Assembly: GCA_001507425.1 (NCBI GenBank)
Contig: LMAJ01000003.1
Location: forward strand, 1 to 64,000
Reading direction: 5' to 3'
DNA length: 64,000 nucleotides
Source: Flavobacteriaceae bacterium CRH
GTDB lineage: Bacteria; Bacteroidota; Bacteroidia; Flavobacteriales; Flavobacteriaceae
Below the pieces are notes generated by a model. That model was not told the DNA's origin. It saw only the letters and a program-made list of their open reading frames with translations, and did no database searches. The translations under genes and the position numbers were made by a program. Position 1 is the first letter of the stretch, and the number at the start of each line of letters is the position of its first letter. Below, in pieces: positions 9,473 to 17,393 of the stretch.

Positions 9473-9982
9473 TTATTTCTTAGTTTCTTTGTATAAAGGT
9501 ACAGCAGAACAAGCTTCGCCATACATAATACTTCTTGCAAATGGCTGTAAGTAGTTTGTAGCTAAAATGTAAGCTCGCATTGGAACCGGTTTTCTGGAAC
9601 ATCCTTTTACAATAACAGGTTTGTTTTTGTAAGCTGAATAATCAATTTTGCTTAAGATTTCTTCGTATAAACTTCCTTCTAGATCCTCGATTGTTCCGTT
9701 AACAATTTTTTTGGCAAAAGGAGCCAATTGAACAGCTACTAAAATAGAGGCCCACGCAGGAACAATAGCATCTGTACTGCAATTTATTGCTACGAATTGA
9801 TCTTGATATTGCGACCAATCGTGATTTTTTAAATGTTCTCTAAAGTCTTTTTCTTTCAAAAGAAATCCTTCCAAAAGCCATTGCGAAATGTCTAGCTGCA
9901 CTCGCATTCCTTTTGGATAATAATCTTCAAGATCAAAAACTTCTAAAGCGCTGTTGGCAACTTTATTGATGATTTCTTCCAT
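9473..9982 (-). CDS. DUF2480 family protein
   Basis: A 169-residue soluble protein matching the DUF2480 family, which is largely confined to Bacteroidota. Recognisable parts are VFDLEDYYPKGMRVQLDISQ near the start and a central block DAIVPAWASILVAVQLAPFA. Two cysteines (CSTDA and KGCSRK) might bind a metal or cluster, but this is speculation. It lies 73 bp after the MIP18-like gene in the SUF locus, which suggests a link with Fe-S maturation or cysteine metabolism by context only. Confidence 0.8.
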   Translation of the reverse strand: MEEIINKVANSALEVFDLEDYYPKGMRVQLDISQWLLEGFLLKEKDFREHLKNHDWSQYQDQFVAINCSTDAIVPAWASILVAVQLAPFAKKIVNGTIEDLEGSLYEEILSKIDYSAYKNKPVIVKGCSRKPVPMRAYILATNYLQPFARSIMYGEACSAVPLYKETKK

Positions 9983-9994
9983 AATGAAAAGTTG

Positions 9995-10047
9995 GTTTCA
10001 AGTTTCAGGTTTCAAGTTGTTGGAACCTGAAACCTGAAACTTGAAAC
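9995..10047. repeat. GTTTCAAG/TTTCAGG inverted repeat
   Basis: Arms 9995-10014 and 10028-10047 are perfect 20-bp complements built from GTTTCAAGTTTCAGGTTTCA. It lies between the MIP18-like and DUF2480 genes. Related GTTTCAGG and AAGTTTC segments occur at 16831-16917, 17353-17386 and 18907-18932, all within the SUF locus. Confidence 0.8.
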
Positions 10048-10055
10048 AAATTTTA

Positions 10056-10379
10056 TTAAAGCATTCCTAATTCTAATTTTGCTTCTTCGCTCATTAAATC
10101 TTTGCTCCAAGGCGGATCAAAAGTAATTTCAACATCAACATCTTTAATGTTTTCTATTGTTTTTACTTTCTCTTCGACTTCTCTTGGTAAGCTTTCTGCA
10201 ACCGGACAGTTTGGAGATGTTAATGTCATTAAGATTTTTACTTCGTAATCTGTATTAACCATTACGTCATAAATTAATCCTAATTCATAAATATCTACAG
10301 GAATCTCAGGATCGTAAATACTTTTTAAAACCTTTACAATTGATTCTCCTAATTCGTTTGTGTCTATTTCTTGTTCCAT
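10056..10379 (-). CDS. SUF-associated MIP18/DUF59 family protein (SufT-like)
   Basis: A 107-residue MIP18/DUF59 protein, thought to help Fe-S cluster assembly or delivery. The family signature YDPEIPVDIYELGLIYDV lies near residues 20-37, and the TSPNCPVAESLP motif with its conserved Cys is near 67. The frame is open back to ATG 10400, but the family normally begins at MEQEIDTNELG. ATG 10379 is preceded by an A-rich run and is preferred. It follows sufE on the same strand, separated by an inserted GxxExxY gene. Confidence 0.88.
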   Translation of the reverse strand: MEQEIDTNELGESIVKVLKSIYDPEIPVDIYELGLIYDVMVNTDYEVKILMTLTSPNCPVAESLPREVEEKVKTIENIKDVDVEITFDPPWSKDLMSEEAKLELGML

Positions 10380-10395
10380 TTTTTTCTGTTTTTCC

Positions 10396-10439
10396 ACCAT
10401 ATAAGTTATATAAGTTCATTTAAATTGGACGCTTATATA
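10396..10439 (+). repeat. ATATAAG element, copy 1 (downstream of the GxxExxY gene)
   Basis: An AT-rich element of about 44 bp (ATATAAGTTATATAAG, then TTCATTT, then CTTATATA). A near-identical core (23 of 24 positions) recurs in the same orientation at 10940, on the other side of the GxxExxY gene. It overlaps the alternative upstream start of the MIP18-like gene. Confidence 0.7.
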
Positions 10440-10464
10440 AATAATAGATGCTTCTTTCTTATAT

Positions 10465-10890
10465 TTAATCTTCAAGCCAGCGATAAAGTTCGTTGACATA
10501 TGTTTTTTGACCTTCGTGGTAAATATTTGTTACATTAAAGTTTATCATTAATCCTATTGGAGACTTTAAAAGTTTCATATAAGACATTAGTTTTGCAATG
10601 TGCACAGGCACTATTTGATCAACTGCTTTTAATTCGAGAACTAAACAATTTTCGATAAATAAATCACATCTTAAATCTGATTCTAATTCTAAACCTTTGT
10701 ACTCGACAGGGATTTTTAGTTCAGACTTAAAATTAATTCCTCTCAAAGATAATTCCTTAATCATACACTGATGATAGATATTCTCTAAAAGCCCGGCCCC
10801 AATATTTTTATGAACTTCAATTGCTGCTCCGTTAACTCGATAAATTAAATCAGTTAAATATTTCTTTGTTATCATCTGCTTTTTCCGCAA
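10465..10890 (-). CDS. GxxExxY family protein
   Basis: A 141-residue protein of the GxxExxY family. The defining motif is GLLENIY at residues 33-39. Further family features are the block LRCDLFIENCLVLELKAV, which looks like a PD-(D/E)xK nuclease core (D..., ExK), and the C-terminal Y-R-W-L-E-D. An alternative start is ATG 10875 (MITKK). No function is established; a nuclease-like fold is inferred. It sits between sufE and the MIP18-like gene and is bracketed by ATATAAG elements, so it looks like an insertion into the SUF operon. Confidence 0.85.
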   Translation of the reverse strand: MRKKQMITKKYLTDLIYRVNGAAIEVHKNIGAGLLENIYHQCMIKELSLRGINFKSELKIPVEYKGLELESDLRCDLFIENCLVLELKAVDQIVPVHIAKLMSYMKLLKSPIGLMINFNVTNIYHEGQKTYVNELYRWLED

Positions 10891-10939
10891 TAATAATAAA
10901 TTAAAAAGAAAGATAAAACCTACTTTATTGTTTTTTTAG

Positions 10940-10983
10940 CATATAAGTAATATAAGTTCATTTTTAAATAGAAGACTTATATA
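10940..10983 (+). repeat. ATATAAG element, copy 2 (upstream of the GxxExxY gene)
   Basis: A second copy of the element at 10396-10439, same orientation, with the same order of parts (ATATAAGTAATATAAG, TTCATTT, AAAT, CTTATATA). Together the copies frame the GxxExxY gene. Confidence 0.7.
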
Positions 10984-11030
10984 TTTTATACTTATCCACA
11001 TAATTATTGAAGCGCTAAAACTTAAATTAT

Positions 11031-11049
11031 CTTATATCACTTATATGGT
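11031..11049 (-). repeat. ATATAAG element, inverted partial copy
   Basis: CTTATATCACTTATATGGT is the reverse complement of ACCATATAAGTGATATAAG, differing at one position from the start of copy 1. It lies just after the sufE stop codon. Confidence 0.6.
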
Positions 11050-11056
11050 TCAAATT

Positions 11057-11482
11057 TTAATTCTTATTTTTTGCATTAAAAGCCAAAGCATACATTTTGA
11101 TGTTTTTAATCATCGAAACTAAGCCGTTGGCACGTGTTGCTGATAAATGTTCTTTTAAGCCAATTTCGTCTATAAATTGAGTATCAGCATTTATAATATC
11201 TTCTGCTTTTTGATTAGAGAAAGCACGAATCAAAATGGCAATTATTCCTTTGGTCAAAATTGCATCGCTATCTGCCGTAAAAACAATTTTATCATCGTTT
11301 TGCTCTCCTTGTAGCCAAACTTTTGACTGGCAGCCTTTGATTAAATTCTCTTCTGTTTTGTATTCTTCTTTAATTAACGGAAGACTTTTTCCAAGTTCGA
11401 TGATGTATTCGTAACGTTGCATCCAATCATCAAACATCGAAAATTCGTCTATTATTTCGTTTTGAATTTCTTTTATCGTCAT
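11057..11482 (-). CDS. sufE: SufE family sulfur acceptor
   Basis: A 141-residue SufE protein. It accepts persulfide sulfur from the cysteine desulfurase SufS and passes it to the SufBCD scaffold. The acceptor cysteine is C51 in the conserved LIKGCQSKVWL motif. Length is usual for the family. The start codon is ATG 11482, only 2 bp after the stop of the lipoprotein gene, so it is translationally close to the sufS transcript. Downstream lie the GxxExxY insertion and then the MIP18-like gene. Confidence 0.94.
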   Translation of the reverse strand: MTIKEIQNEIIDEFSMFDDWMQRYEYIIELGKSLPLIKEEYKTEENLIKGCQSKVWLQGEQNDDKIVFTADSDAILTKGIIAILIRAFSNQKAEDIINADTQFIDEIGLKEHLSATRANGLVSMIKNIKMYALAFNAKNKN

Positions 11483-11484
11483 AA

Positions 11485-11910
11485 TTATTCTTTCGTAAAA
11501 TCAACTAACAAATTTACCAATTTTTCGATTTCTTTTGGAGGATTTCCATTATCGAAACTTGTAGATTCGTAGGTTTTTTGATTCTGAGTAATCTTTAAAT
11601 TTCCAATGGCAGCGCCATCATAAGCGCGCTTATCACTTGGAGCTTTTAAGGTTGCAATTTGCTCCAAATTTACTTTTTCGAATTCAGCTACAATTTGGTT
11701 CCATTTTGCGGTGTTTATTTTGCTTTCAACCGGCTGTTGGTCTCTTCCGTTTGTAACTGAAACAGTTTGATTTTGAACCACAATCTTTTTGTAAAATCCG
11801 CGTGAAAGAGCTGAATATTCAATTTGAGTTGAAGTCATATCTGCTTTTTTTTGGCTTGAACAACCTGATCCGATAAAAATGGTCAATAATAATAAAGATA
11901 ATATTCTCAT
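11485..11910 (-). CDS. Hypothetical lipoprotein in the SUF operon
   Basis: A 141-residue protein with a short hydrophobic leader and lipobox (FIGSGC, Cys near residue 17), so probably a membrane-anchored lipoprotein. The mature part is small and beta-rich (IEYSALSRGFYKKIVVQNQT); no characterised domain was recognised. It lies 10 bp after sufS and 2 bp before sufE, so it must be co-transcribed with them. Its role is unknown. Confidence 0.75.
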   Translation of the reverse strand: MRILSLLLLTIFIGSGCSSQKKADMTSTQIEYSALSRGFYKKIVVQNQTVSVTNGRDQQPVESKINTAKWNQIVAEFEKVNLEQIATLKAPSDKRAYDGAAIGNLKITQNQKTYESTSFDNGNPPKEIEKLVNLLVDFTKE

Positions 11911-11920
11911 AAATGTTTTT

Positions 11921-13132
11921 TTAGCTTAACATGATTTGTGCCTTTTTAACGGCTTCGACCATTACGTCGATTTCTTCTTTAGTATTATAAAAAGAGAATG
12001 AAGCACGAACCGTTCCAGGAATACAAAAGAAATTCATAATGGGTTGTGCGCAATGATGTCCGGTACGAACAGCAATTCCTAATTTATCGATAATCGAACC
12101 AATATCATAAGGATGAATTCCATCAATATTAAAAGAAACTACAGAAGCTTTTTTTCCGGTTCCGTAAATTTTTAAACCTTCAATTTCTAACAGACGTTTT
12201 GTAGCGTGCTCTAATAATTCGTTCTCGTATTTTTGAATATTGTGAAAACCAATATTGTTTAAATAATCAATTGCAGTTCCAAGCACAATTCCGCCCGCAA
12301 TGTTTGGAGTTCCGGCTTCAAACTTATGAGGAAGATCGGCATAAGTTGTTTTCTCAAAAGTAACTTCTTTGATCATTTCTCCACCGCCTTGATAAGGAGG
12401 AAGTTTATTCAGCCATTCTTCTTTTCCATATAAAATTCCGGTTCCGGTTGGACCACACATTTTATGACCTGAAAAAGCATAAAAATCGCAATCTAATTCC
12501 TGAACATCAGGTTTTAAATGCGGAACAGCCTGAGCGCCGTCAATTAAAACAGCGGCACCAACAGCGTGAGCTTTGTCAATAATATATTTTATCGGATTGA
12601 TGATTCCGAGTGCGTTTGAAATATGATTAACCGTAACAACTTTTGTTTTTTCTGAAAGAAGAGCATCAAAAGCTTCAATAATCAATTCACCGTTTTCATT
12701 TATCGGAATAACTTTTAAAACTGCTCCGGTTTTTTCGCATAACATTTGCCAGGGGACAATATTACTATGATGCTCTAATGAAGAAACAATTACTTCGTCG
12801 CCAGGCTTTAAAATAGATGCAAAACCATTGCTTACCAAGTTAATTCCGTGCGTTGTTCCGGAAGTAAAAAGTACTTCGTGAGAAAATTTCGCATTGATAT
12901 GATGTTGAATTTTTACTCTTGAAATTTCATAAGCATCAGTAGCTAATTGGCTTAGCGAATGAACGCCACGGTGAATGTTGGCGTTAATTTCCTGATAGTA
13001 TTTTACTTCGGCATCAATCACGATTTGTGGTTTTTGCGAAGTGGCACCGTTGTCGAAATATACTAAAGGTTTTCCGTTTACTTTTTGTGAAAGAATGGGA
13101 AAATCTGCTCTTATTTTTTGGATATCTAGCAT
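11921..13132 (-). CDS. sufS: Cysteine desulfurase SufS
   Basis: A 403-residue pyridoxal-phosphate enzyme of the SufS/CsdA group. It removes sulfur from cysteine for Fe-S cluster building. The PLP lysine is K224 in SGHKMCGPTG, and the persulfide-forming cysteine is C361 in RTGHHCAQP. Other anchors are THGINLV near residue 94 and EHHSN near 120. Start MLDIQKIRADFP is typical for the family. It heads a minus-strand unit with the lipoprotein and sufE, and is separated from sufD by genes on the opposite strand. Confidence 0.96.
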   Translation of the reverse strand: MLDIQKIRADFPILSQKVNGKPLVYFDNGATSQKPQIVIDAEVKYYQEINANIHRGVHSLSQLATDAYEISRVKIQHHINAKFSHEVLFTSGTTHGINLVSNGFASILKPGDEVIVSSLEHHSNIVPWQMLCEKTGAVLKVIPINENGELIIEAFDALLSEKTKVVTVNHISNALGIINPIKYIIDKAHAVGAAVLIDGAQAVPHLKPDVQELDCDFYAFSGHKMCGPTGTGILYGKEEWLNKLPPYQGGGEMIKEVTFEKTTYADLPHKFEAGTPNIAGGIVLGTAIDYLNNIGFHNIQKYENELLEHATKRLLEIEGLKIYGTGKKASVVSFNIDGIHPYDIGSIIDKLGIAVRTGHHCAQPIMNFFCIPGTVRASFSFYNTKEEIDVMVEAVKKAQIMLS

Positions 13133-13157
13133 GTCTTATTTAGAAAAAATCTATTTA

Positions 13158-13165
13158 CAAAAGTA
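13158..13165 (-). promoter_or_regulatory. -7 box TACTTTTG upstream of sufS
   Basis: TACTTTTG on the minus strand, 26 bp before sufS. This supports separate transcription of the sufS unit after its split from sufD. No clear -33 TTG at standard distance. Confidence 0.35.
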
Positions 13166-13354
13166 CTAAAACAAAATTGGTTTATCCACGAAAACTATAA
13201 TTTCCTTTTATGACGCCATCAATAGAAGGCTTAATTGATAATTCTCTAATTTTTAATTCTGTTTTATAAATTATCCGAATCTGAAATCTAAATTGGGTTC
13301 TAAAATCATGAACATAAATTAATTATATTGCATTAAAAATATCCCGTAGTCACT

Positions 13355-14704
13355 ATGAAAAAAATTCTAAAATTACTTGCACTTGTATTACTTCTTGCCT
13401 TTTTATATTTCGGATTCACGACTTATCCAAAACTTGATCTTATTTCCGGTTTCTCTGCCAAAAGTATTGCTTCGGGACATTTCATTGACAATCGATCAAA
13501 AGAGTTAATTGAAAAGACAGACAATGATATTAAAATGATTGATTTGGCTTCGAATACAATTGATGATGCAGGCAAATTTGCAACTTCAGCAGTTTATGGA
13601 TTAAAAGAGCGAAAAGCTATTTACAGAGAAGGCTTAGGAGCTGTTTTAATTAATGATGATTTTGATATTTCGAAACCTTACCTGCTTCCAAAAAGAACAA
13701 AATTGGTAAATAATCTTGCTTTTCCTTACGGGAATAACGAACCAAAAGATACTGTTTTTGCCAATGTTGATTACTCAAAATTAAAGAATGCCGTTCAAAA
13801 TGCTTTTGATAAAACCGGAGGAAAAACCAAAAGAACCCGTGCCGTTGTGGTTTTGTATAAAGACAAACTTATTGCCGAGAAGTACGATACAGGTTTTAAT
13901 AAAGACAGTAAAATTTTAGGCTGGTCGATGACAAAAAGTATCACAAGTTCTGCTTTTGGAGTTTTAGCCAAACAAGGAAAAATTGATATTTACAAACCTG
14001 CTCCAATTGCAGAATGGCAAAATGACGATCGTAAAATTATTACCATTAATGATTTGCTTCACATGAATTCCGGTTTAGAATGGGAAGAGAATTACAGCAC
14101 AATTTGTGACGCCACAAAAATGCTTTTCCAGGCAGAAGATATGGGAAAAGTACAAATGGACAAACCAGCTCAGTTTAAGCCAAACACACACTGGAATTAT
14201 TCCTCTGGAACAACCAATTTATTATCCCGAATTTTAAAAAACCAATTTAAAACCCAGCAGGAATACCTGGATTTTTGGTATAGTGCCATAATCGACAAAA
14301 TCGGAATGAATTCTATGATTGTCGAACAAGATATGTCTGGAACTTTTGTGGGTTCTTCGTACGGATGGGCAACGCCAAGAGACTGGTCAAAATTTGGTTT
14401 GTTATACCTAAGAAAAGGAAACTGGAACGGAGAACAAATTCTAGACGAAAGCTGGGTAAAATACACTGCAACACCAACCAATACTTCTGAAGGAAAATAT
14501 GGAGCTCAATTTTGGCTTAACGCCGGAGGAAAATTTCCGGATGTTCCTCGCGATATGTTTTATTGTAGCGGATATCAGGGTCAAATGGTTGCGATTATTC
14601 CGTCTCTGGATATGGTGATCGTAAGAATGGGTTTAAAGGAAGAAGATCAGGGATTTGATTTTAATGGTTTTTTGAAGGGGATAATTTCTTCTATAAAAAA
14701 ATAG
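13355..14704 (+). CDS. Serine hydrolase of the class C beta-lactamase family
   Basis: A 449-residue membrane-anchored hydrolase. An N-terminal hydrophobic segment (residues 4-22) is followed by a beta-lactamase/transpeptidase-like domain. The catalytic SxxK is SMTK (S191, K194), the second motif is YSS near residue 281, and a late CSGYQGQ loop takes the place of the usual KTG/HTG. Family members include esterases, D-aminopeptidases and carboxypeptidases; the substrate is unknown. It is on the plus strand between sufS and sufD, one of the genes that divide the SUF locus. Confidence 0.88.
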   Translation: MKKILKLLALVLLLAFLYFGFTTYPKLDLISGFSAKSIASGHFIDNRSKELIEKTDNDIKMIDLASNTIDDAGKFATSAVYGLKERKAIYREGLGAVLINDDFDISKPYLLPKRTKLVNNLAFPYGNNEPKDTVFANVDYSKLKNAVQNAFDKTGGKTKRTRAVVVLYKDKLIAEKYDTGFNKDSKILGWSMTKSITSSAFGVLAKQGKIDIYKPAPIAEWQNDDRKIITINDLLHMNSGLEWEENYSTICDATKMLFQAEDMGKVQMDKPAQFKPNTHWNYSSGTTNLLSRILKNQFKTQQEYLDFWYSAIIDKIGMNSMIVEQDMSGTFVGSSYGWATPRDWSKFGLLYLRKGNWNGEQILDESWVKYTATPTNTSEGKYGAQFWLNAGGKFPDVPRDMFYCSGYQGQMVAIIPSLDMVIVRMGLKEEDQGFDFNGFLKGIISSIKK

Positions 14705-14759
14705 TTTCAATTTTAAAAATATAGGATTTAGATTACTATTTTTGCCCAAATATTATTTT

Positions 14760-15313
14760 ATGTCTGATACAAAAGACCTCGAATTAAAAAAATTACGGAA
14801 ATTATAGTTGATGAGGTTGCCTATGTTGAAAACGCATGTTCAAAAAACGCAAAAAAGATTAATGATATATCTGAGAATATTATTACAGAGTTTTGGATTG
14901 ATAAGCATTATTCAATTAGAGATCAACATGGCGATGATTTTGGGAAAAGAGAAGGTATTGATATAAAAACAGTACAGGATGTTGTAAATAAGTCTTTTAA
15001 AATATTGAAGTATTTTAATTTCAAAAATGGAAAGTTTCAGTTTGTAAATTTCCCACCTAAAAAAATTAGACCATTAAGAATAGTTTTAAAACAAATTTTT
15101 GAAGATAATGAAACTTTAAATATTATTGCTGAGTATAATTTTATTGAACTTAATTTATATGAAGTGACGGTTATTACAGCTTTAAGAAAAGAAAATTTTA
15201 CTTTGTCAGATGGTCAATATGGGATTATTTTTGATTTAGATAAAATCAAATTAATGTTTAAAGCGAGAGGAAATGAAGTTGAGATAGATGATTATATATT
15301 AAGAGAGCAATAA
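14760..15313 (+). pseudogene. Frameshifted hypothetical gene
   Basis: ATG 14760 opens MSDTKDLELKKLRKL and stops after 15 codons. Changing frame by one base within a run of seven A (14786-14792) gives a continuous reading of about 184 residues through to the stop at 15313. The second frame has no start before TTG 15005, yet its 5' part (ITEIIVDEVAYVENACSKN, then HGDDFGKREGI) is clearly protein-like. This suggests one missing A: a recent disruption, a phase-variable tract or a read error. The product is soluble, acidic and of unknown family. Confidence 0.6.
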
Positions 15314-15366
15314 AGTTTTATAATAGAAATATATATTGATTTTTTTAAAGTATGAATTAAAAATAT

Positions 15367-15374
15367 TACCTTTG
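15367..15374 (+). promoter_or_regulatory. -7 box TACCTTTG for a candidate small RNA
   Basis: A perfect TAnnTTTG match that is not followed by any open frame. It lies about 80-100 bp before a strong terminator, as expected for a short untranslated transcript. Confidence 0.45.
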
Positions 15375-15377
15375 TAT

Positions 15378-15480
15378 GAAGAGCAGGATAATACTCTGGG
15401 AAGTCTAATAGACAGGACAAAAATCTGGGAAGCTCTTTTTTACAAAATAAAAAAACCACTCTTTTGAGTGGTTTTTTGTA
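15378..15480 (+). ncRNA. Candidate small non-coding RNA of about 100 nt
   Basis: Starting a few bases after TACCTTTG and ending in the 15451-15476 terminator, the segment has no protein-like frame. It has AAGAGC (15379 region) that could pair with GCTCTT at about 15432, an internal GTCTAATAGAC hairpin, and the sequence TCTGGGAAG twice. This layout of promoter, compact fold and terminator suggests an independent RNA. It may belong to a known flavobacterial RNA family such as Flavo-1; I could not verify that. Confidence 0.45.
15451..15476. terminator. Bidirectional intrinsic terminator
   Basis: Arms AAAAACCACTC (15451-15461) and GAGTGGTTTTT (15466-15476) with a TTTT loop, and T-runs on both strands. 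It ends the candidate small RNA on plus and sufD on minus, separating sufD from sufS. Confidence 0.85.
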
Positions 15481-15492
15481 TTTATTAAATCT

Positions 15493-16809
15493 CTACAAAT
15501 CAAATCCTAAATTCACGCCCAATTTCATGGCAATGATTTTAGTAATTCTTTGTTTTAATTCCGGTATTTTGATGCTTTCGATGACAGCATTTGAGAATGC
15601 GTACATCAATAAAGCTTTTGCTTCTTTTTTAGGGATTCCACGAGATTGCATGTAGAACATTGCTGTTTCATCAAGTTGCCCAACTGTACAACCGTGAGAA
15701 CATTTTACATCATCTGCAAAAATCTCTAACTGTGGTTTTGCGTTGATCGTTGCTTTGTCGCTCAATAAAATGTTATTGCTTTTTTGGAAAGCATTAGTTT
15801 TTTGAGCTTCTTTTTCAACCAAAACTTTTCCATTGAAAACTCCTGTTGAGCGATCAGAGAAAATTCCTTTATAATCCTGAAAACTCTCGCAATTTGGCGT
15901 TGCATGGTTTACCAAAGTATAGTGATCAACATGTTGTTTTTCTCCGATAATAGTAATTCCGTTTAGTGTGCTTGTCAATCTTTCTCCAAAATGATAAAAG
16001 TTCAAATTGTTACGCGTTAGATTTCCTCCAAACGAGAATGTATGTACGTAAACGTGACTTTCTTGTTGTTGCGAAACGTAAGTGTTATCAATTAAATTCG
16101 CTTCAAGATTGTCATTTTGAATTTTGTAGTGGTCTACAATGGCACGTTTTTGAGCGAAAATCTCTGTAACCGAATTGGTTAAAACCGGATTCTCATTCAA
16201 ACTCTGGTGGCGTTCAATAATTTGAACATGTGAATTCTCTCCAACAATAATCAAGTTTCTTGGCTGAACTAACAAAGCAGATTCATTTCCTGTTGAAAAA
16301 TACATGATCTCAATTGGTTTGTCAGCTACTTTCTTTTTCGGAATATTGATAAAAGCTCCTTCAGATGCAAAAGCAGTATTCAACGAAGTCAAACTTTCGT
16401 CTTTGCTTGCAATTTGATTGAAATAGGTATCAATAATCATTTTATATTTTGGTTTGGTCAATGCCGATGACATCAAACAAACATCGATTCCGTCATGTGT
16501 TGTAGAAGACAAATGCGAACTAAAAACCCCATCGATAAACACTAATTTATAAGTGTCGATTTCGTGTAAAAAGTATTTTTTTACCTGATTAAATTCAATT
16601 GCATTTTCCTGCTTAGGAAAAACCGTAAAGTCATTTTTTAAGATGGCGTTTAGCGATGTATATTTCCAAGCTTCTTCTTTTTTGGTTGGGAAACCTTTAT
16701 TTTCGAAGTTTTTTAAGGCATTTGTGCGAATGTCATGCAAATCTGAATGTACATCAACACGCTCTTCAAAAGCCATAAAAGACGATACTAATTTTTCTTT
16801 TAAATCCAT
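15493..16809 (-). CDS. sufD: Fe-S cluster assembly protein SufD
   Basis: A 438-residue SufD, the partner of SufB and SufC in the SufBC2D scaffold complex on which Fe-S clusters are formed. Conserved C-terminal landmarks are CSHGCTVGQLDETAMFYMQS near residue 363 and the RGIPKKEAKALLMYAF segment. The N-terminal part (GFPTKKEEAWKYTSL) is typical. It is the last gene of the sufB-side unit: a strong terminator lies 17 bp after its stop. A four-helix-bundle gene is inserted between it and sufC. Confidence 0.95.
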   Translation of the reverse strand: MDLKEKLVSSFMAFEERVDVHSDLHDIRTNALKNFENKGFPTKKEEAWKYTSLNAILKNDFTVFPKQENAIEFNQVKKYFLHEIDTYKLVFIDGVFSSHLSSTTHDGIDVCLMSSALTKPKYKMIIDTYFNQIASKDESLTSLNTAFASEGAFINIPKKKVADKPIEIMYFSTGNESALLVQPRNLIIVGENSHVQIIERHQSLNENPVLTNSVTEIFAQKRAIVDHYKIQNDNLEANLIDNTYVSQQQESHVYVHTFSFGGNLTRNNLNFYHFGERLTSTLNGITIIGEKQHVDHYTLVNHATPNCESFQDYKGIFSDRSTGVFNGKVLVEKEAQKTNAFQKSNNILLSDKATINAKPQLEIFADDVKCSHGCTVGQLDETAMFYMQSRGIPKKEAKALLMYAFSNAVIESIKIPELKQRITKIIAMKLGVNLGFDL

Positions 16810-16830
16810 TGTTCTTTTGTTTCCTTCGGT

Positions 16831-16917
16831 GTTTCAGGTTTCAAGTTTCAGGTTGCCTGTTGGGACTTGTTACCTTTGAGATCCGTTTTTTTGTTTCAGG
16901 TTTTGATGTTTCAAGTT
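16831..16917 (+). repeat. GTTTCAGG/AAGTTTC repeats, downstream side of the four-helix gene
   Basis: Two segments rich in GTTTCAGGTTT and TTTCAAGTT (16831-16855 and 16893-16917) lie directly after the four-helix-bundle stop codon. The second is an imperfect inverted match to 17353-17386 on the other side of that gene. Confidence 0.7.
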
Positions 16918-16919
16918 TT

Positions 16920-17309
16920 TTACTGAAACTTATTTCCTTTGAAATCTTTTTTATTAAGATAAGTGATAAAGTTTTTTATTTTACCGCTTAAATTTTCATA
17001 ATCTTTTTTTAAAGCTTCGAATTTTTCTTCTGAAATATATTCAAAATCAAAAATGCGATATAACTGAGATCTTGTTTCTCCGGCTGAGCCTTTTGCAATA
17101 GATAAAAATTGTCGAAACTCTAAATTCCCATCTCTTTCAAATCCTTCAGCAATATTATCCATTACTGAACCCGAAGAATCTTTTATTTGATTTTTAAATC
17201 TGAGATCTGATCGTAACTCTGTATGAACCGCAATAAGATGAACTTCTTTGGCTAGTCTTCGAGCTTCTTTCCAAATTTCTAAATCCTCAAATCGATTAAT
17301 TGTTGCCAT
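16920..17309 (-). CDS. Four-helix-bundle protein (23S rRNA intervening-sequence family)
   Basis: A 129-residue helical protein of the family first noticed in 23S rRNA intervening sequences. The entry motif FEDLEIWKEARRLAKEV is at residues 6-22, and IKDSSGSVMDNIAEGF and EFRQFLSIAKGSAGE follow at about 42-90. Relatives form five-fold helical bundles, and one branch serves as accessory protein of diversity-generating retroelements, but no reverse transcriptase is present here. The gene separates sufC from sufD and is bracketed by inverted GTTTCAGG repeats, so it looks inserted. Function is unknown. Confidence 0.85.
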   Translation of the reverse strand: MATINRFEDLEIWKEARRLAKEVHLIAVHTELRSDLRFKNQIKDSSGSVMDNIAEGFERDGNLEFRQFLSIAKGSAGETRSQLYRIFDFEYISEEKFEALKKDYENLSGKIKNFITYLNKKDFKGNKFQ

Positions 17310-17352
17310 ATTTCCGTTTTTAATTTTTAAGTTTAAACCTACAAATGTAGCT

Positions 17353-17386
17353 CAACTTGAAACTAAAAAAACATGAAACCTGAAAC
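17353..17386 (-). repeat. GTTTCAGG/AAGTTTC repeat, upstream side of the four-helix gene
   Basis: Contains CAACTTGAAAC and CATGAAACCTGAAAC, the inverted counterparts of the segments at 16831-16917. It lies between the sufC stop and the four-helix start. Confidence 0.7.
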
Positions 17387-17393
17387 AAAAATT

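Noticed and set aside
16920..17309. Four-helix-bundle gene as part of a diversity-generating retroelement
   Set aside because: No reverse transcriptase, template repeat or variable repeat was found nearby.
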